The position numbers and the translations under genes are program-made. Below the pieces are notes generated by a model. It was not told the origin of the DNA and made no database searches. It saw only the letters and a program-made list of their open reading frames with translations. A stretch of 64,000 nucleotides of DNA, taken from the NCBI GenBank assembly GCA_003243455.1, contig QFQS01000004.1, forward strand, positions 62,001 through 126,000, written 5' to 3'. Source of the stretch: Cereibacter sphaeroides (GTDB lineage: Bacteria > Pseudomonadota > Alphaproteobacteria > Rhodobacterales > Rhodobacteraceae). Below, in pieces: positions 43,449 to 52,650 of the stretch (within the stretch, counting starts at the first letter, position 1; each line of letters opens with the position of its first letter).

Positions 43449-46400
43449 CCCCCTATGCCGAGCTCTGCGTCACCTCGAACTTCACCTTCCTGACGGGAGC
43501 CTCGCATCCGGAGGAACTGGTGACCCGGGCTGCCGAGCTGGGGCTGACCGCCATCGCCATCACCGACCGCAATTCGGTGGCCGGCGTGGTGCGGGCCTTC
43601 TCGGCGCTGAAGGAACTGGCCCGGCTGCAGGAGGAGGCGCGCGCGGCCCGTGCGGCGGCCCAGGAAGCGCCCGCGGTGCGCTCGAAGAAGGTCACCGATA
43701 ACTCGAGCCGGATGACCTCGCAGCCGAAGTCGGAGGAGATGCCGGTCGTGCCGGAAGGTCCGCTGCCGAAGCTCATCGCCGGAGCCCGGCTGGTGCTGAC
43801 CGACAGTCCCGTCGAATGGCTGGCCCTGCCGGTCGATGTTCCGGCCTGGTCGCGTCTCACCCTGCTCCTTTCGCTCGGCAAGCGCCGCGCCGAGAAGGGC
43901 AGCTGCCAGCTGACCCGCGCCGATCTCGTCGCCGGGGGTCAGGGCCTGATCCTCATCGCCCTGCCGCCCGACCTGATGGAGCTGGACCTCCGTGGCGCCG
44001 CCGTCGTCAGGGGCGATCTGCAACGGGTTGCACGCGCCTTCCCGGGCCGCTGCTATATTGGCGCCGTGCCGCACTATGACGGCCGCGACCAGGCGCGCTT
44101 CGATCGCGTCGCGCATCTCGCGCAGAACTCCAGCCTGCCGATGGTCGCGCTCGGCGACGTGCTGATGCACCGCTCGGCCCGGCGGCCGCTGGCAGATGTC
44201 CTGACCTGCCTGCGCGAGGGCGTCACCATCGACGGCATCGGCGAGCGTCGCCTGACCCATGGCGAGCGGCGTCTGAAGTCCGGCACCGAGATGGCGCGGC
44301 TGTTCCACCGCTACCCGGCCGCTATCCGGCGCAGCATCGAGATCGCCGACCGCTGCGCCTTCCGCCTTGACGATCTGCGCTATCAATATCCCGACGAGGC
44401 GCTCGATGGCGAACCGGCGCAGGCGCGTCTGGAGCGGCTTGCCCGCGAGGGCCTGCGCTGGCGCTATCCCGAAGGACCGCCGCCAAAGATCCTGCACCGG
44501 GTCGAGAAGGAGCTGAAGCTGATCGGCGAGATCGCCTATGCCTCCTATTTCCTGACGGTGCATGACATCGTGAGCTTCGCCCGCTCGAAGGGCATCCTCT
44601 GCCAGGGCCGGGGCTCTGCCGCCAATTCCGTGGTCTGCTACCTGCTCGGTGTCACCGAGGTGCCGCCCGAGAGCATCACGCTGATCTTCGAGCGCTTCAT
44701 CTCCAAGGAGCGTGGCGAGCCGCCCGACATCGATATCGACTTCGAGCATGAGCGCCGCGAGGAGGTGATCCAGTGGATCTACGAGCGCTACGGTCGTGAC
44801 AGGGCCGGGCTGACCGCCACGGTGATCCACTTCCGCAGCCGGGCTGCCATCCGCGAGGTCGGCAAGGTCATGGGCCTGAGCCAGGACGTGATCGCCCGGC
44901 TGTCGGGGCAGATCTGGGGCTATTCCTCGCAGGCAGCTGGCGAGGACCGCTTGCGCGAGGCCGGTCTCGACCCGGCCGATGGTCGCATCCGTCTCGCCTC
45001 CAAGCTCATCGCCGAGATCATCGGCTTTCCGCGGCACCTTTCGCAGCACGTCGGCGGCTTCGTCATCACCCAAGGTAGGCTCGACGAGCTCTGCCCGATC
45101 GAGAATGCGGCGATGGAGGACCGCACCGTCATCGAATGGGACAAGGATGACATCGACGCGCTGGGGCTGCTGAAGGTCGACGTGCTGGCGCTCGGCATGC
45201 TGACCTGCATCCGCAAGGCCTTCGGACTGCTGGCCGACCATCGCGGCCAGCACCTGACGCTGGCGAATGTCGAACAGGACGACGGGCGCGTCTATGACAT
45301 GCTCTGCCGCGCCGATGCGGTCGGCGTCTTCCAGGTCGAGAGCCGGGCGCAGCTGAACTTCCTGCCGCGCATGCTGCCGCGGACCTTCTACGACCTCGTC
45401 TGCGAGGTCGCCATCGTGCGGCCCGGGCCGATCCAGGGCGGCATGGTCCATCCCTTCATCAACCGCCGTCAGGGCAAGGAGAAGGTGGCCGATCTTGGTC
45501 CCGCCCTGATGGAGGTGCTGGGCCGCACCTATGGCGTGCCGTTGTTCCAGGAACAGGCGATGCAGATCGCCGTCGTTGCCGCGGGCTTTACCCCCGCCGA
45601 GGCCGACCGGTTGCGCCGCAGCCTGGCCACCTTCAAGCGCATGGGCACGATCGGCTCGTTCCGCGACCGCTTCGTCTCGGGCATGCTGGCGCGGGGCTAT
45701 GACGCCGACTTCGCCGAGCGCTGCTTTGCCCAGATCGAGGGCTTCGGCAGCTACGGCTTCCCGGAAAGCCATGCCGCGAGCTTTGCCCGGCTGGTCTACA
45801 TCTCCGCCTGGATAAAGTGCCATCATCCGGCAGTCTTCACCTGCGCGCTGCTGAACTCGCAGCCCATGGGCTTTTATGCTCCGGCGCAGCTGGTGCGCGA
45901 TGCCCGCGACCATAATGTCGAGATCCGGCCGGTCTCGATCGATCATTCGGTCTGGGACTGCACGCTGGAGCCGCGACCCGACGGCCAGCTCGCCTTGCGG
46001 CTTGGCTTCCGGATGATCAAGGGCATGCGCGAGGAGGATGCGATCTGGCTCGCTGCCGCCCGTGGCAATGGCTATCCCGATGTCGAGAGCCTGTGGCGCC
46101 GCGCCGGTGTCCGCCCCGATGCGCTGGAACGCCTCGCCGAGGCCGATGCCTTCGCAGGAGCCGGGATCCCGCGTCGCACCGCGCTCTGGGATGCCAAGGC
46201 GTTGCGTGCGCCTGCACCGCTGCCGCTTTTCGGTGCCGATGGCGAGGGTGGCACCGAGCCCGTCGTCCACCTGCCGCAGATGACGCTCGGCGAAGAGGTC
46301 ATCGAGGACTACCTGGCGATCCGGCTATCCTTGCGCGCGCACCCGATGGAGCTGCTGCGGCCGCAGCTCCCCGAGAGCCTGCCGCATGACCGGCTGCTGC

Positions 46401-46801
46401 AGGCCAAAGGTCGGATCACCCTGACCGGCCTCGTCATCACCCGCCAGCGTCCCGGCACCGCCTCCGGCGTGATCTTCCTCACCCTCGAAGACGAGACCGG
46501 CGTCTCCAACGTCGTGGTCTGGAACCGCACCTACGAGGCCTTCCGCCGTGCCGTGGTCGCGGGCCGCCTGCTCCGCGTCACCGGTCGCATCGAGCGCGAG
46601 GGCGTCGTCGTCCATGTCATCGCCGAGCGGATCGAAGATCTGTCGCCTCTTTTGACCACCCTCGGGCGGCCGGTGATGATCGAGGCCAATGACGGGCGGG
46701 CGGATGAGACCAGGCGGCCGGTCGGCGGCAGTGTGCGCTCGCCGGCAACGCATCCGCGGGAGCAGGCGCGGCGGCTGTTTCCGAGTAGGGATTTTCAGTG
46801 A
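43445..46801 (+). CDS. dnaE2: Error-prone DNA polymerase III alpha subunit DnaE2 (ImuC)
   Basis: A 1118-residue C-family polymerase that performs lesion bypass in the SOS response. The N-terminal PHP domain starts YAELCVTSNFTFLTGASHPE. The polymerase active site has GRGSAANSVVCYLLG and PDIDIDFEHERREEVIQWIY near residue 430. The C-terminal OB fold is visible as ITLTGLVITRQRPGTASGVI and VSNVVVWNRTYEAF. Length fits DnaE2, and it lacks the long extensions of replicative DnaE1. ATG 43445 overlaps the imuB stop. A 980-codon open frame on the opposite strand is an artefact of high G+C. Confidence 0.95.
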   Translation: MTPYAELCVTSNFTFLTGASHPEELVTRAAELGLTAIAITDRNSVAGVVRAFSALKELARLQEEARAARAAAQEAPAVRSKKVTDNSSRMTSQPKSEEMPVVPEGPLPKLIAGARLVLTDSPVEWLALPVDVPAWSRLTLLLSLGKRRAEKGSCQLTRADLVAGGQGLILIALPPDLMELDLRGAAVVRGDLQRVARAFPGRCYIGAVPHYDGRDQARFDRVAHLAQNSSLPMVALGDVLMHRSARRPLADVLTCLREGVTIDGIGERRLTHGERRLKSGTEMARLFHRYPAAIRRSIEIADRCAFRLDDLRYQYPDEALDGEPAQARLERLAREGLRWRYPEGPPPKILHRVEKELKLIGEIAYASYFLTVHDIVSFARSKGILCQGRGSAANSVVCYLLGVTEVPPESITLIFERFISKERGEPPDIDIDFEHERREEVIQWIYERYGRDRAGLTATVIHFRSRAAIREVGKVMGLSQDVIARLSGQIWGYSSQAAGEDRLREAGLDPADGRIRLASKLIAEIIGFPRHLSQHVGGFVITQGRLDELCPIENAAMEDRTVIEWDKDDIDALGLLKVDVLALGMLTCIRKAFGLLADHRGQHLTLANVEQDDGRVYDMLCRADAVGVFQVESRAQLNFLPRMLPRTFYDLVCEVAIVRPGPIQGGMVHPFINRRQGKEKVADLGPALMEVLGRTYGVPLFQEQAMQIAVVAAGFTPAEADRLRRSLATFKRMGTIGSFRDRFVSGMLARGYDADFAERCFAQIEGFGSYGFPESHAASFARLVYISAWIKCHHPAVFTCALLNSQPMGFYAPAQLVRDARDHNVEIRPVSIDHSVWDCTLEPRPDGQLALRLGFRMIKGMREEDAIWLAAARGNGYPDVESLWRRAGVRPDALERLAEADAFAGAGIPRRTALWDAKALRAPAPLPLFGADGEGGTEPVVHLPQMTLGEEVIEDYLAIRLSLRAHPMELLRPQLPESLPHDRLLQAKGRITLTGLVITRQRPGTASGVIFLTLEDETGVSNVVVWNRTYEAFRRAVVAGRLLRVTGRIEREGVVVHVIAERIEDLSPLLTTLGRPVMIEANDGRADETRRPVGGSVRSPATHPREQARRLFPSRDFQ

Positions 46802-47311
46802 GGGAATTGCAACCGGTTGTACGAAGGTCCAGCGCCGTTCGATCGACCAGAGACTTCCGACCGCCGACGCTTCTGCGATCCGCCTGCATACTATTGGAAT
46901 GATAAGAGGGCAACCTTAGAGGCTTCCCGTGGACAGCGAACAACCCCAAGTCAGGAGGCGTCGCTGACGAACGCGACCCGCAAGACACCTAGAGACTGGG
47001 CTACCTCTATACCGCAAGATCGCCTGGCGCGCGGCGCAAGATTATTCAGGACGGCGGCTATGTGATCAGATCAGCGACTACGCTGGTGTGGCTGGGCAGC
47101 GTGTTCGCTCTGGCATACACAATCGCCGACTGCAGATAAGACGCCGGTTACTCCGTAAAGCCTTGAAATATTTTGAGATTCATTCCCGAATCCAACCCGG
47201 ATATCTCGCTGTAAGGCCGCCCGATGCTTCAAGCGATACTACAGACCTCCAGACGCCGAAACCGGGTCGGGATCGGCAGGCCGAAGGGAAAACACTTGCT
47301 ACGACTGGTGC
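46802..47311. other. 510 bp without a recognisable gene
   Basis: Lies between the end of dnaE2 and the convergent exported protein gene. Short open frames are present but none looks like protein, and no strong terminator was found. It may mark the left boundary of the secretion cluster. Confidence 0.45.
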
Positions 47312-47932
47312 CTAGTACCGAACCTCCACACTATCGTAGCGACCGGCCTGATCTCTCCAATCCATGAACACCGCCTTGTAGCTGTAGTTGCCGCAGTTCG
47401 TTCCGCGCTTGACCTTTGAGGCCAGCGGCACGTCATTAAGTGAACTCCCGATCCATCGAAAGTTGCCCTGCAGGCCATAGACGCCTTTCGATATGGCCAC
47501 AGACGACGAACAACTGTCTCGGCTTTCGCGGCGCTGGACATATTGGATATGAAACACCTGGATCGACCGTACAAAGTCAAAGATCGGATCAGAGATATCC
47601 ATGTCCGCCTGTTCCCCCTGTACGAGTGTCACAACATCTTCCGACGACCGCGCAGTCGCCAGCAGTGGTTCCCAGGACATGGCTGACCCCGACGACCCGC
47701 GAAACCCCACCCTCATCGGGCAATTCCATATCTGCAGCGGTGGTTCGATCGGGAAAGGCGTGATCCGCGCAATGAATACCGCCTTGGCCTGAGCGCATTC
47801 CGCCGAGGCGGGCCAGCCACCCGCGAGGCAAAGCAAGATTGCGCAATCTATGGGGTAGGCTTGGGCAGGGCTCGGGGCCGTGAACGAAATCGTTGCTGCG
47901 GCAAAGGCAGCCAGCCTTCTGAGGGTCAGCAT
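47312..47932 (-). CDS. Exported protein of the secretion cluster, Cys motif reminiscent of TrbM/KikA
   Basis: A 206-residue protein with a signal peptide (MLTLRRLAAFAAATISFTAP, cleavage near AQA-YP). ATG 47932 is chosen because AAAGGA lies before it. Right after the cleavage site is DCAILLCLAGGWPASAEC, a Cys pattern like the start of TrbM/KikA conjugation proteins; the remainder is not familiar (ITPFPIEPPLQIWNCPMRVG). It lies just left of, and divergent from, the virB genes with a second exported protein gene. A role in conjugation is inferred from position and this motif. Confidence 0.6.
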   Translation of the reverse strand: MLTLRRLAAFAAATISFTAPSPAQAYPIDCAILLCLAGGWPASAECAQAKAVFIARITPFPIEPPLQIWNCPMRVGFRGSSGSAMSWEPLLATARSSEDVVTLVQGEQADMDISDPIFDFVRSIQVFHIQYVQRRESRDSCSSSVAISKGVYGLQGNFRWIGSSLNDVPLASKVKRGTNCGNYSYKAVFMDWRDQAGRYDSVEVRY

Positions 47933-47973
47933 AGGTGTGTCCTTTGAACGGAATTGATACTGGCGGAGATCAG

Positions 47974-48276
47974 TCAGTCTTCCGCCGATTTGCTCAGCGC
48001 CTGGTAGTCTATGATGGCACGATTGACCTGCTCCGTGACATTCCAGCGGGCGGCTTCGAGGCAACGGAGGTAGGTCTGTGTGTCGTCGAAATAGTGGAGA
48101 TACTCCTGCGTAAGCTCATGGCGGTATTCGGCCTGTGTGATGGGATCTGCGACCGGAAGGGGAGGTATCGGCGGCAAACAATCTAGAGAAGTCTGCGGCA
48201 AAGCTTCGGATGCCTGCAACGCCATCGCCAGCGTCATGCAGCCGATTTGCAAGGCAGTCGAGGCTTGGTATGACAT
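47974..48276 (-). CDS. Small exported protein of unknown function
   Basis: A 100-residue protein with a likely signal peptide (ALQIGCMTLAMALQASEALP) and a mature part with two Cys (SLDCLPPIPPLP and YLRCLEAARW). No strong ribosome site is seen, so the start is uncertain. It precedes the TrbM-like gene by 41 bp on the same strand, suggesting a two-gene unit divergent from virB. I do not recognise a family. Confidence 0.55.
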   Translation of the reverse strand: MSYQASTALQIGCMTLAMALQASEALPQTSLDCLPPIPPLPVADPITQAEYRHELTQEYLHYFDDTQTYLRCLEAARWNVTEQVNRAIIDYQALSKSAED

Positions 48277-48395
48277 AGTTTACAGCAAGATCATTTAACG
48301 TGTAACAACTACAATACATATCTATTGACGCAATACGTTTCTATCGGTAGTTGTCCGCTCAAGTTGCGCAGCCGCATGTTTCTCATCTGCGCGAC

Positions 48396-48764
48396 ATGCA
48401 TTATGGTCTCCGGAGCGATGTTGCCCTGGAGCGTGCCCGAGCCATGAGGAACTTGACCCCGGTGATCTTGCAAACCGGATTGAAGGAGGCCCTGAGCGAA
48501 GGCGGCATCGTCGAAGTCCACTGCGTCGAAGACGCGACGAAGGTGTTCAATGTCTGGCAAGGAACTTGGCGCGTTACGCTGCGTGTAGGCGACCAGACAG
48601 CCCTTCTCGTGATCTCGCGCGGTCTCGAGCCACGGGAATTCAAGACCGTAACCGGTCTGATTTCCTTCGCGGTCGAGATGGGTCTGACCACGGTTCACGT
48701 CCCTTTGCGTAAGGGCGAGAAGGCGACCTGGACCTATGGTACGGAGATGGACACTACCCCCTAG
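48396..48764 (+). CDS. Hypothetical protein preceding virB1
   Basis: About 122 residues from ATG 48396; TTG 48351 and ATG 48444 are alternatives and none has a good ribosome site. It reads VILQTGLKEALSEGGIVEVH, VFNVWQGTWRVTLRVGDQTA and LISFAVEMGLTTVHVPLRKG, a soluble alpha/beta pattern without signal peptide. It overlaps virB1 by 29 bp, so it is probably the first gene of the secretion operon. Function unknown. Confidence 0.55.
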   Translation: MHYGLRSDVALERARAMRNLTPVILQTGLKEALSEGGIVEVHCVEDATKVFNVWQGTWRVTLRVGDQTALLVISRGLEPREFKTVTGLISFAVEMGLTTVHVPLRKGEKATWTYGTEMDTTP

Positions 48765-49416
48765 CTTTCTTGCTCTCGTGTTTGCGGGAATGTCTGCCGT
48801 CGCAGAAGTGATCGATTTCGGGGCAGGGGAAGCAGATCTCCGGCTTCAATCCGGCGTCCTCGATTTTGGCAAGGATATTCCTTTACGGCAGCCTCGGCAG
48901 ACCTCCGCACGAGATGGAAGCGAAGGCGCAAAAGAGGGGTTCTGGCGTTCTTCGGTTGAGCGCGATGCGGCATCAAGAGTCGCGGCAGGAAGTGCGGACA
49001 TCGAGGCGCTCGTCCTCGATGTAGGTAGCAACTATCTGCGCCACCCTGGCCTCAAGCGGTCCGGTCTTTCGGGCTCCGAGTGGCTCGCCCTCTTCCGCGC
49101 GAACGTTGCGGTGGAGTCCGGATTCAATCCTAAAGCGCGTTCGCCCGCTGGTGCTATCGGGCTTGGACAGCTGATGCCCGACACAGCAGCGGCGCTCGGC
49201 GTCAATCCCTACGATCCCGCAGAAAACTTGCACGGCTCTGCGCGCTATCTCCTCTCCCAGCTCGAGGCATTCGGCGCGACCGATCTCGCGCTCGCCGCCT
49301 ACAACGCAGGACCCGAGGCGGTTCGCGACTATGGCGGTATTCCTCCCTATGCCGAGACAGAGGGCCACGTCGCCAAGGTCTTGCGTCTTACCTCTTCCAC
49401 CCTCACCCCGGAGTGA
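48736..49416 (+). CDS. virB1: VirB1-like lytic transglycosylase
   Basis: A 226-residue exported enzyme that cuts peptidoglycan to let the secretion channel through. A signal peptide covers about residues 1-23 (LALVFAGMSAVAEV). The transglycosylase domain is in the C-terminal half: catalytic Glu127 in VAVESGFNPKARSPAGAIGL, then GQLMPDTAAALGVNPYDPAE and ALAAYNAGPEAVRDYGGIPP. It is the first recognisable virB gene, 5 bp before virB2. A second, unusual transglycosylase gene lies 3.2 kb downstream. Confidence 0.9.
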   Translation: MVRRWTLPPSFLALVFAGMSAVAEVIDFGAGEADLRLQSGVLDFGKDIPLRQPRQTSARDGSEGAKEGFWRSSVERDAASRVAAGSADIEALVLDVGSNYLRHPGLKRSGLSGSEWLALFRANVAVESGFNPKARSPAGAIGLGQLMPDTAAALGVNPYDPAENLHGSARYLLSQLEAFGATDLALAAYNAGPEAVRDYGGIPPYAETEGHVAKVLRLTSSTLTPE

Positions 49417-49421
49417 CCTTC

Positions 49422-49736
49422 ATGTTCCGTTTCTTCGCGACGGCGTTGGCGCCGTACTTTTCGCTGCGCGCTTTCGTTCTCGCTCTCCCTATTGTCGCCA
49501 TCATCGCGGAGCCAGCGCTCGCGCAAAACCTTGACCCACTTGAGAACATGCTTTCGGTGGTGGTCGATGGTTTGACCGGCCCAATCGGACGGCTGATTGC
49601 AATTCTTGCCGTCGTGGCGGCGGGCTACATGATGTTCACGGGCCGGCTCAACTGGCCACTCTTCCTCGCGATCTTCTTCGGTGTGGTGCTCGTCTTCTCT
49701 GCCGCGACGATCATCGATGGCTTCGCTGCGCCCTAA
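49422..49736 (+). CDS. virB2: VirB2-like pilin (TrbC/VirB2 family)
   Basis: A 104-residue pilin precursor. A long signal-like N terminus ends around PALAQNLD; the mature part has two hydrophobic helices (TGPIGRLIAILAVVAAGYMM and LFLAIFFGVVLVFSAATIID), as in VirB2. ATG 49422 is used since CCGGAG precedes it; a GTG 9 bp earlier is also possible. It would form the conjugative pilus or channel lining. Confidence 0.88.
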   Translation: MFRFFATALAPYFSLRAFVLALPIVAIIAEPALAQNLDPLENMLSVVVDGLTGPIGRLIAILAVVAAGYMMFTGRLNWPLFLAIFFGVVLVFSAATIIDGFAAP

Positions 49737-49753
49737 CGGAAAGAGAACGTTGG

Positions 49754-50080
49754 GTGGCGCGTTCGCCGCAGCCACCCGAAGTACCCGACATAGCGGAATC
49801 TCCAATGCACGACGCGCCTCTCTTTCTGGGCCTTACCCGGCCGCCGAAGATCTTCGGTCTGCCGATCGGCTATTTCGTAGGCCTGATGCTTGCGTCGGTC
49901 ATCCCGTTCGTTGGCGCAAACGACTGGCGCTTTCTGCTTATCGGGATCTTCGGATATCCGTTCCTATGGTTTGTCGCCGATCGAAATCCGAACCTTTTCG
50001 AAACACTGGCAGTAGTGTTTTCCCGCACGCCGCGATCGCGTGGGAAAGCGGCCTTCGGCGGCGATCGTCATGTCAGCTGA
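49754..50080 (+). CDS. virB3: VirB3-like inner-membrane protein
   Basis: Up to 108 residues from GTG 49754; ATG 49805 (MHDAPLFLGLTRPPKIFGLP) would remove 17 residues and matches the usual VirB3 start. Two hydrophobic segments follow (IGYFVGLMLASVIPFVG and FLLIGIFGYPFLWFV). VirB3 anchors in the inner membrane with the VirB4 ATPase, and here the gene overlaps virB4. Confidence 0.85.
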   Translation: MARSPQPPEVPDIAESPMHDAPLFLGLTRPPKIFGLPIGYFVGLMLASVIPFVGANDWRFLLIGIFGYPFLWFVADRNPNLFETLAVVFSRTPRSRGKAAFGGDRHVS

Positions 50081-52445
50081 ACTGAAATCGCTGTTCCCGT
50101 CGACGCCGGCGCTTCGGTCAGTAGTACGGCCTGAAGAGCTTGCAGCAGAAGCGTTCGCACGGCATCTGCCCTGGCTCAGCGCGCCCACCGACAATCTGAT
50201 CCTGACACGGCAGGGAGACCTTATGGCTTCTGCCGTGATCGAGGGTCAGGATAGCTTTACGACAGAGGAGACCGAGTTAACTCTCGTCGCGAACTCGTTG
50301 GCCCGCCTCGTCGGTCAACTGGGCGATGGCTTTGGTATCCATGTCTCCAAGCTGACACTTCCCGACGCCCCCGCGCTCAGGCAATTTGACGCTGATAGTC
50401 CAAGTTCCGCGTTCGCATCAGCGGTTGATGCGAAATGGCAAGCGCACCTGCACGCCAGAACTCTCAAACGCCGTGTGCTTCTGGTTTCGGTGATCCTCCG
50501 ACCAACAGCACTGAAGCGCATGCCAGTCGTCGGAAGGCTGTTCAAAGCTACATTCTCTGATGATCTGGTTCGTCGCGCCGAACGGCTGAACGAGGCGATG
50601 GGCCTCCTTGCCGGAGTTTGTCAGGGTCTCGGGTTCCAGCGTCAAACGGTGTCCTCCGGCAATTGGCTGGGCCTCCTCGGCGTCCTTACAGGGCAGCCGA
50701 TGGGAAAGATCCTGCCGATGAAAGGTCAGTTCCTCGCAGATAGCATGACCAGCCTTCAGGCGACCTTCGCTGGCCGAAGCGTCGAGCTGGAGACCGGAGT
50801 TGGCACACGGTTCGGTACAATCTTCGGGGTCAAATCCTATCCTGCGCGCACCTGGGCACGGATGCTCGATGCGCTCGAACTGCCTTATGACATCGTCATC
50901 ACCAACAGCTTCACCCCGATCCGGAACAACGAGATCGAAGAGCGTATCAAGCGCACGGCCCGGCAAATGCGTGCGTCCGAGGACGCTGCCGAAACCTTGC
51001 GTCAGGAGCTATATGAGGCCGCCGACCATGTTGCCTCGGGACGCCAGGTTTTCGGCAAACACCACCTGAGTGTAATGGTGACCGCCGAAACGCGAGAGGC
51101 TCTGGAAGAGGCTGCGTCGGAGGTCTGGCGCGCCGGTCAGGACTGCGGTGCAACTTTAGTACGCGAAAGCTTCGCTGCACGCGCTGCCTGGTTTGCGCAG
51201 GCACCGGGCAACTGGAGCTACCGGCCACGCACAGCACTGATCTCGGCGCAGAACTTCGCCCACCTCGCCGCCTTCCATCGCGTGGCTGAAGGTCGCGCAA
51301 AGGCACAGTCGCCCTGGGGCGAAACGATCACTGCTCTGCCGACCGTGACCTCGAGCCTCTACCGCTTCAATTTCCACGACAAGGGGACGCGAGGCCAGGA
51401 ACCGAGCGCAGGGCATACGCTGGTTCTTGGTCGTACCGGATCAGGCAAGACGCTCGGAACCGCGTTCCTGATGGCCCAGGCCCGTCGCGTGAATGCGCGC
51501 GTCCTGGTTATCGACAAGGACCGCGGACTCGAGATGGCCATCCGCGCATTGGGTGGCAGCTATTCCGCCATCCGCATTGGCGAGGCGACGGGCCTCAACC
51601 CGCTGCTTACGGAGACAGATGAACGCGGTGCCGCCTGGCTCACCGATTGGCTCAGCGACATCCTGGCGGGCCCCCGCAGTTTTGAGACGGCCCAGACCGT
51701 GAGCCTCACGGCATCTGTCCGGCAAATCGTGGCTGCAGATTCCCGGCTGCGCACGTTCGATGGTCTCGCGACCCTGGTGGCCTCGACCGATGATGAGGGC
51801 GATCTCGTCTCGCGCGTCAGGGAATGGGGGCAGGGCGGTCGTTACGGCTGGCTGTTTCGACCCTCCACTGCAGAAATCAGCCTCGGGGAGGATATCGTCG
51901 GAATCGACATGTCGGAGCTACTCGATCTCGGGACCGAACGTTCGGCGCTGCTCGCCTATCTGTTTCGCAGGATCGAGCGCGTCATAGAGGATCGGCGCCC
52001 GACACTTATCGTCATCGATGAAGCCTGGAAAATGCTCGACGACCCGCTTTTCGTCAAACGACTACACGACTGGCTCGTCACAATGCGGAAGAAGAATGCT
52101 GTCGTGATGATGCTGACCCAAACGCCGACACATCTTACGCAGTCCAAAGTTGGACAGATCATCGCCGAAAGCGTGGTCACGCAGATTCTCTATCCCAACC
52201 CGCGCGCCAACCCGGAGGATTACGGGATACTGCGTCTGAACGAAAAGGAAGCGGAATTCCTTTGCACGCCAACCGGGGGGCTAAGGCTCGCGCTGCTGCG
52301 CTCTGCTGGAGACTCGGTGTTCGTAAACATGGATCTGAGCGCCCTCGGCTCCTGCCTCACCGTACTTGGTGGCGGGCGATCCGGTGAGGATCATGCCCCC
52401 AAGGATTGGCGTCAGGTTTCCGATTTCTGGAGAAGAATGCGATGA
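50070..52445 (+). CDS. virB4: VirB4 type IV secretion ATPase
   Basis: A 791-residue ATPase that powers pilus assembly and transfer. ATG 50070 is preferred over GTG 50040. Walker A is LVLGRTGSGKTLG near residue 450, and Walker B PTLIVIDEAWKMLDDPLF near 643, followed by MMLTQTPTHLTQSKVGQIIA, which matches the conserved RAQP-like region. Full length for the family. It overlaps virB3 by 11 bp and the following lipoprotein gene by 4 bp, implying tight coupling. Confidence 0.95.
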   Translation: MSAELKSLFPSTPALRSVVRPEELAAEAFARHLPWLSAPTDNLILTRQGDLMASAVIEGQDSFTTEETELTLVANSLARLVGQLGDGFGIHVSKLTLPDAPALRQFDADSPSSAFASAVDAKWQAHLHARTLKRRVLLVSVILRPTALKRMPVVGRLFKATFSDDLVRRAERLNEAMGLLAGVCQGLGFQRQTVSSGNWLGLLGVLTGQPMGKILPMKGQFLADSMTSLQATFAGRSVELETGVGTRFGTIFGVKSYPARTWARMLDALELPYDIVITNSFTPIRNNEIEERIKRTARQMRASEDAAETLRQELYEAADHVASGRQVFGKHHLSVMVTAETREALEEAASEVWRAGQDCGATLVRESFAARAAWFAQAPGNWSYRPRTALISAQNFAHLAAFHRVAEGRAKAQSPWGETITALPTVTSSLYRFNFHDKGTRGQEPSAGHTLVLGRTGSGKTLGTAFLMAQARRVNARVLVIDKDRGLEMAIRALGGSYSAIRIGEATGLNPLLTETDERGAAWLTDWLSDILAGPRSFETAQTVSLTASVRQIVAADSRLRTFDGLATLVASTDDEGDLVSRVREWGQGGRYGWLFRPSTAEISLGEDIVGIDMSELLDLGTERSALLAYLFRRIERVIEDRRPTLIVIDEAWKMLDDPLFVKRLHDWLVTMRKKNAVVMMLTQTPTHLTQSKVGQIIAESVVTQILYPNPRANPEDYGILRLNEKEAEFLCTPTGGLRLALLRSAGDSVFVNMDLSALGSCLTVLGGGRSGEDHAPKDWRQVSDFWRRMR

Positions 52446-52648
52446 CCCGCTTTTGCATTCGATCCGGTCTTCTCCTGCTTTGGTTCGGAACTCTGGGAGC
52501 CTGCTCCGGCGTCGAAACGGGTGCCGTCTCGCCGTGCCTCGGTCAGTTCCGGGCGGAGGGGAAATACTTCACTACAAAGACCCTCTCGGATAGCACCCGC
52601 GTTGTTCTCAGCACGAAAAACCCCACCGTCTCGAGCTGTGGCGACTAA
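52442..52648 (+). CDS. Small lipoprotein, VirB7-like
   Basis: A 68-residue protein with a lipoprotein signal (LLLLWFGTLGAC, lipobox LGAC) and two further Cys (SPCLGQF and SSCGD). VirB7 proteins are short outer-membrane lipoproteins that stabilise VirB9, often by disulfide, so position and features fit. It overlaps virB4 by ATGA and is followed 2 bp later by the transglycosylase fusion gene. The role is inferred. Confidence 0.7.
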   Translation: MTRFCIRSGLLLLWFGTLGACSGVETGAVSPCLGQFRAEGKYFTTKTLSDSTRVVLSTKNPTVSSCGD

Positions 52649-52650
52649 GC

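Noticed and set aside
43328..46270. 980-codon open frame on the minus strand
   Set aside because: It lies entirely opposite dnaE2, lacks any recognisable domain and has the composition expected from a mirrored high-G+C gene.
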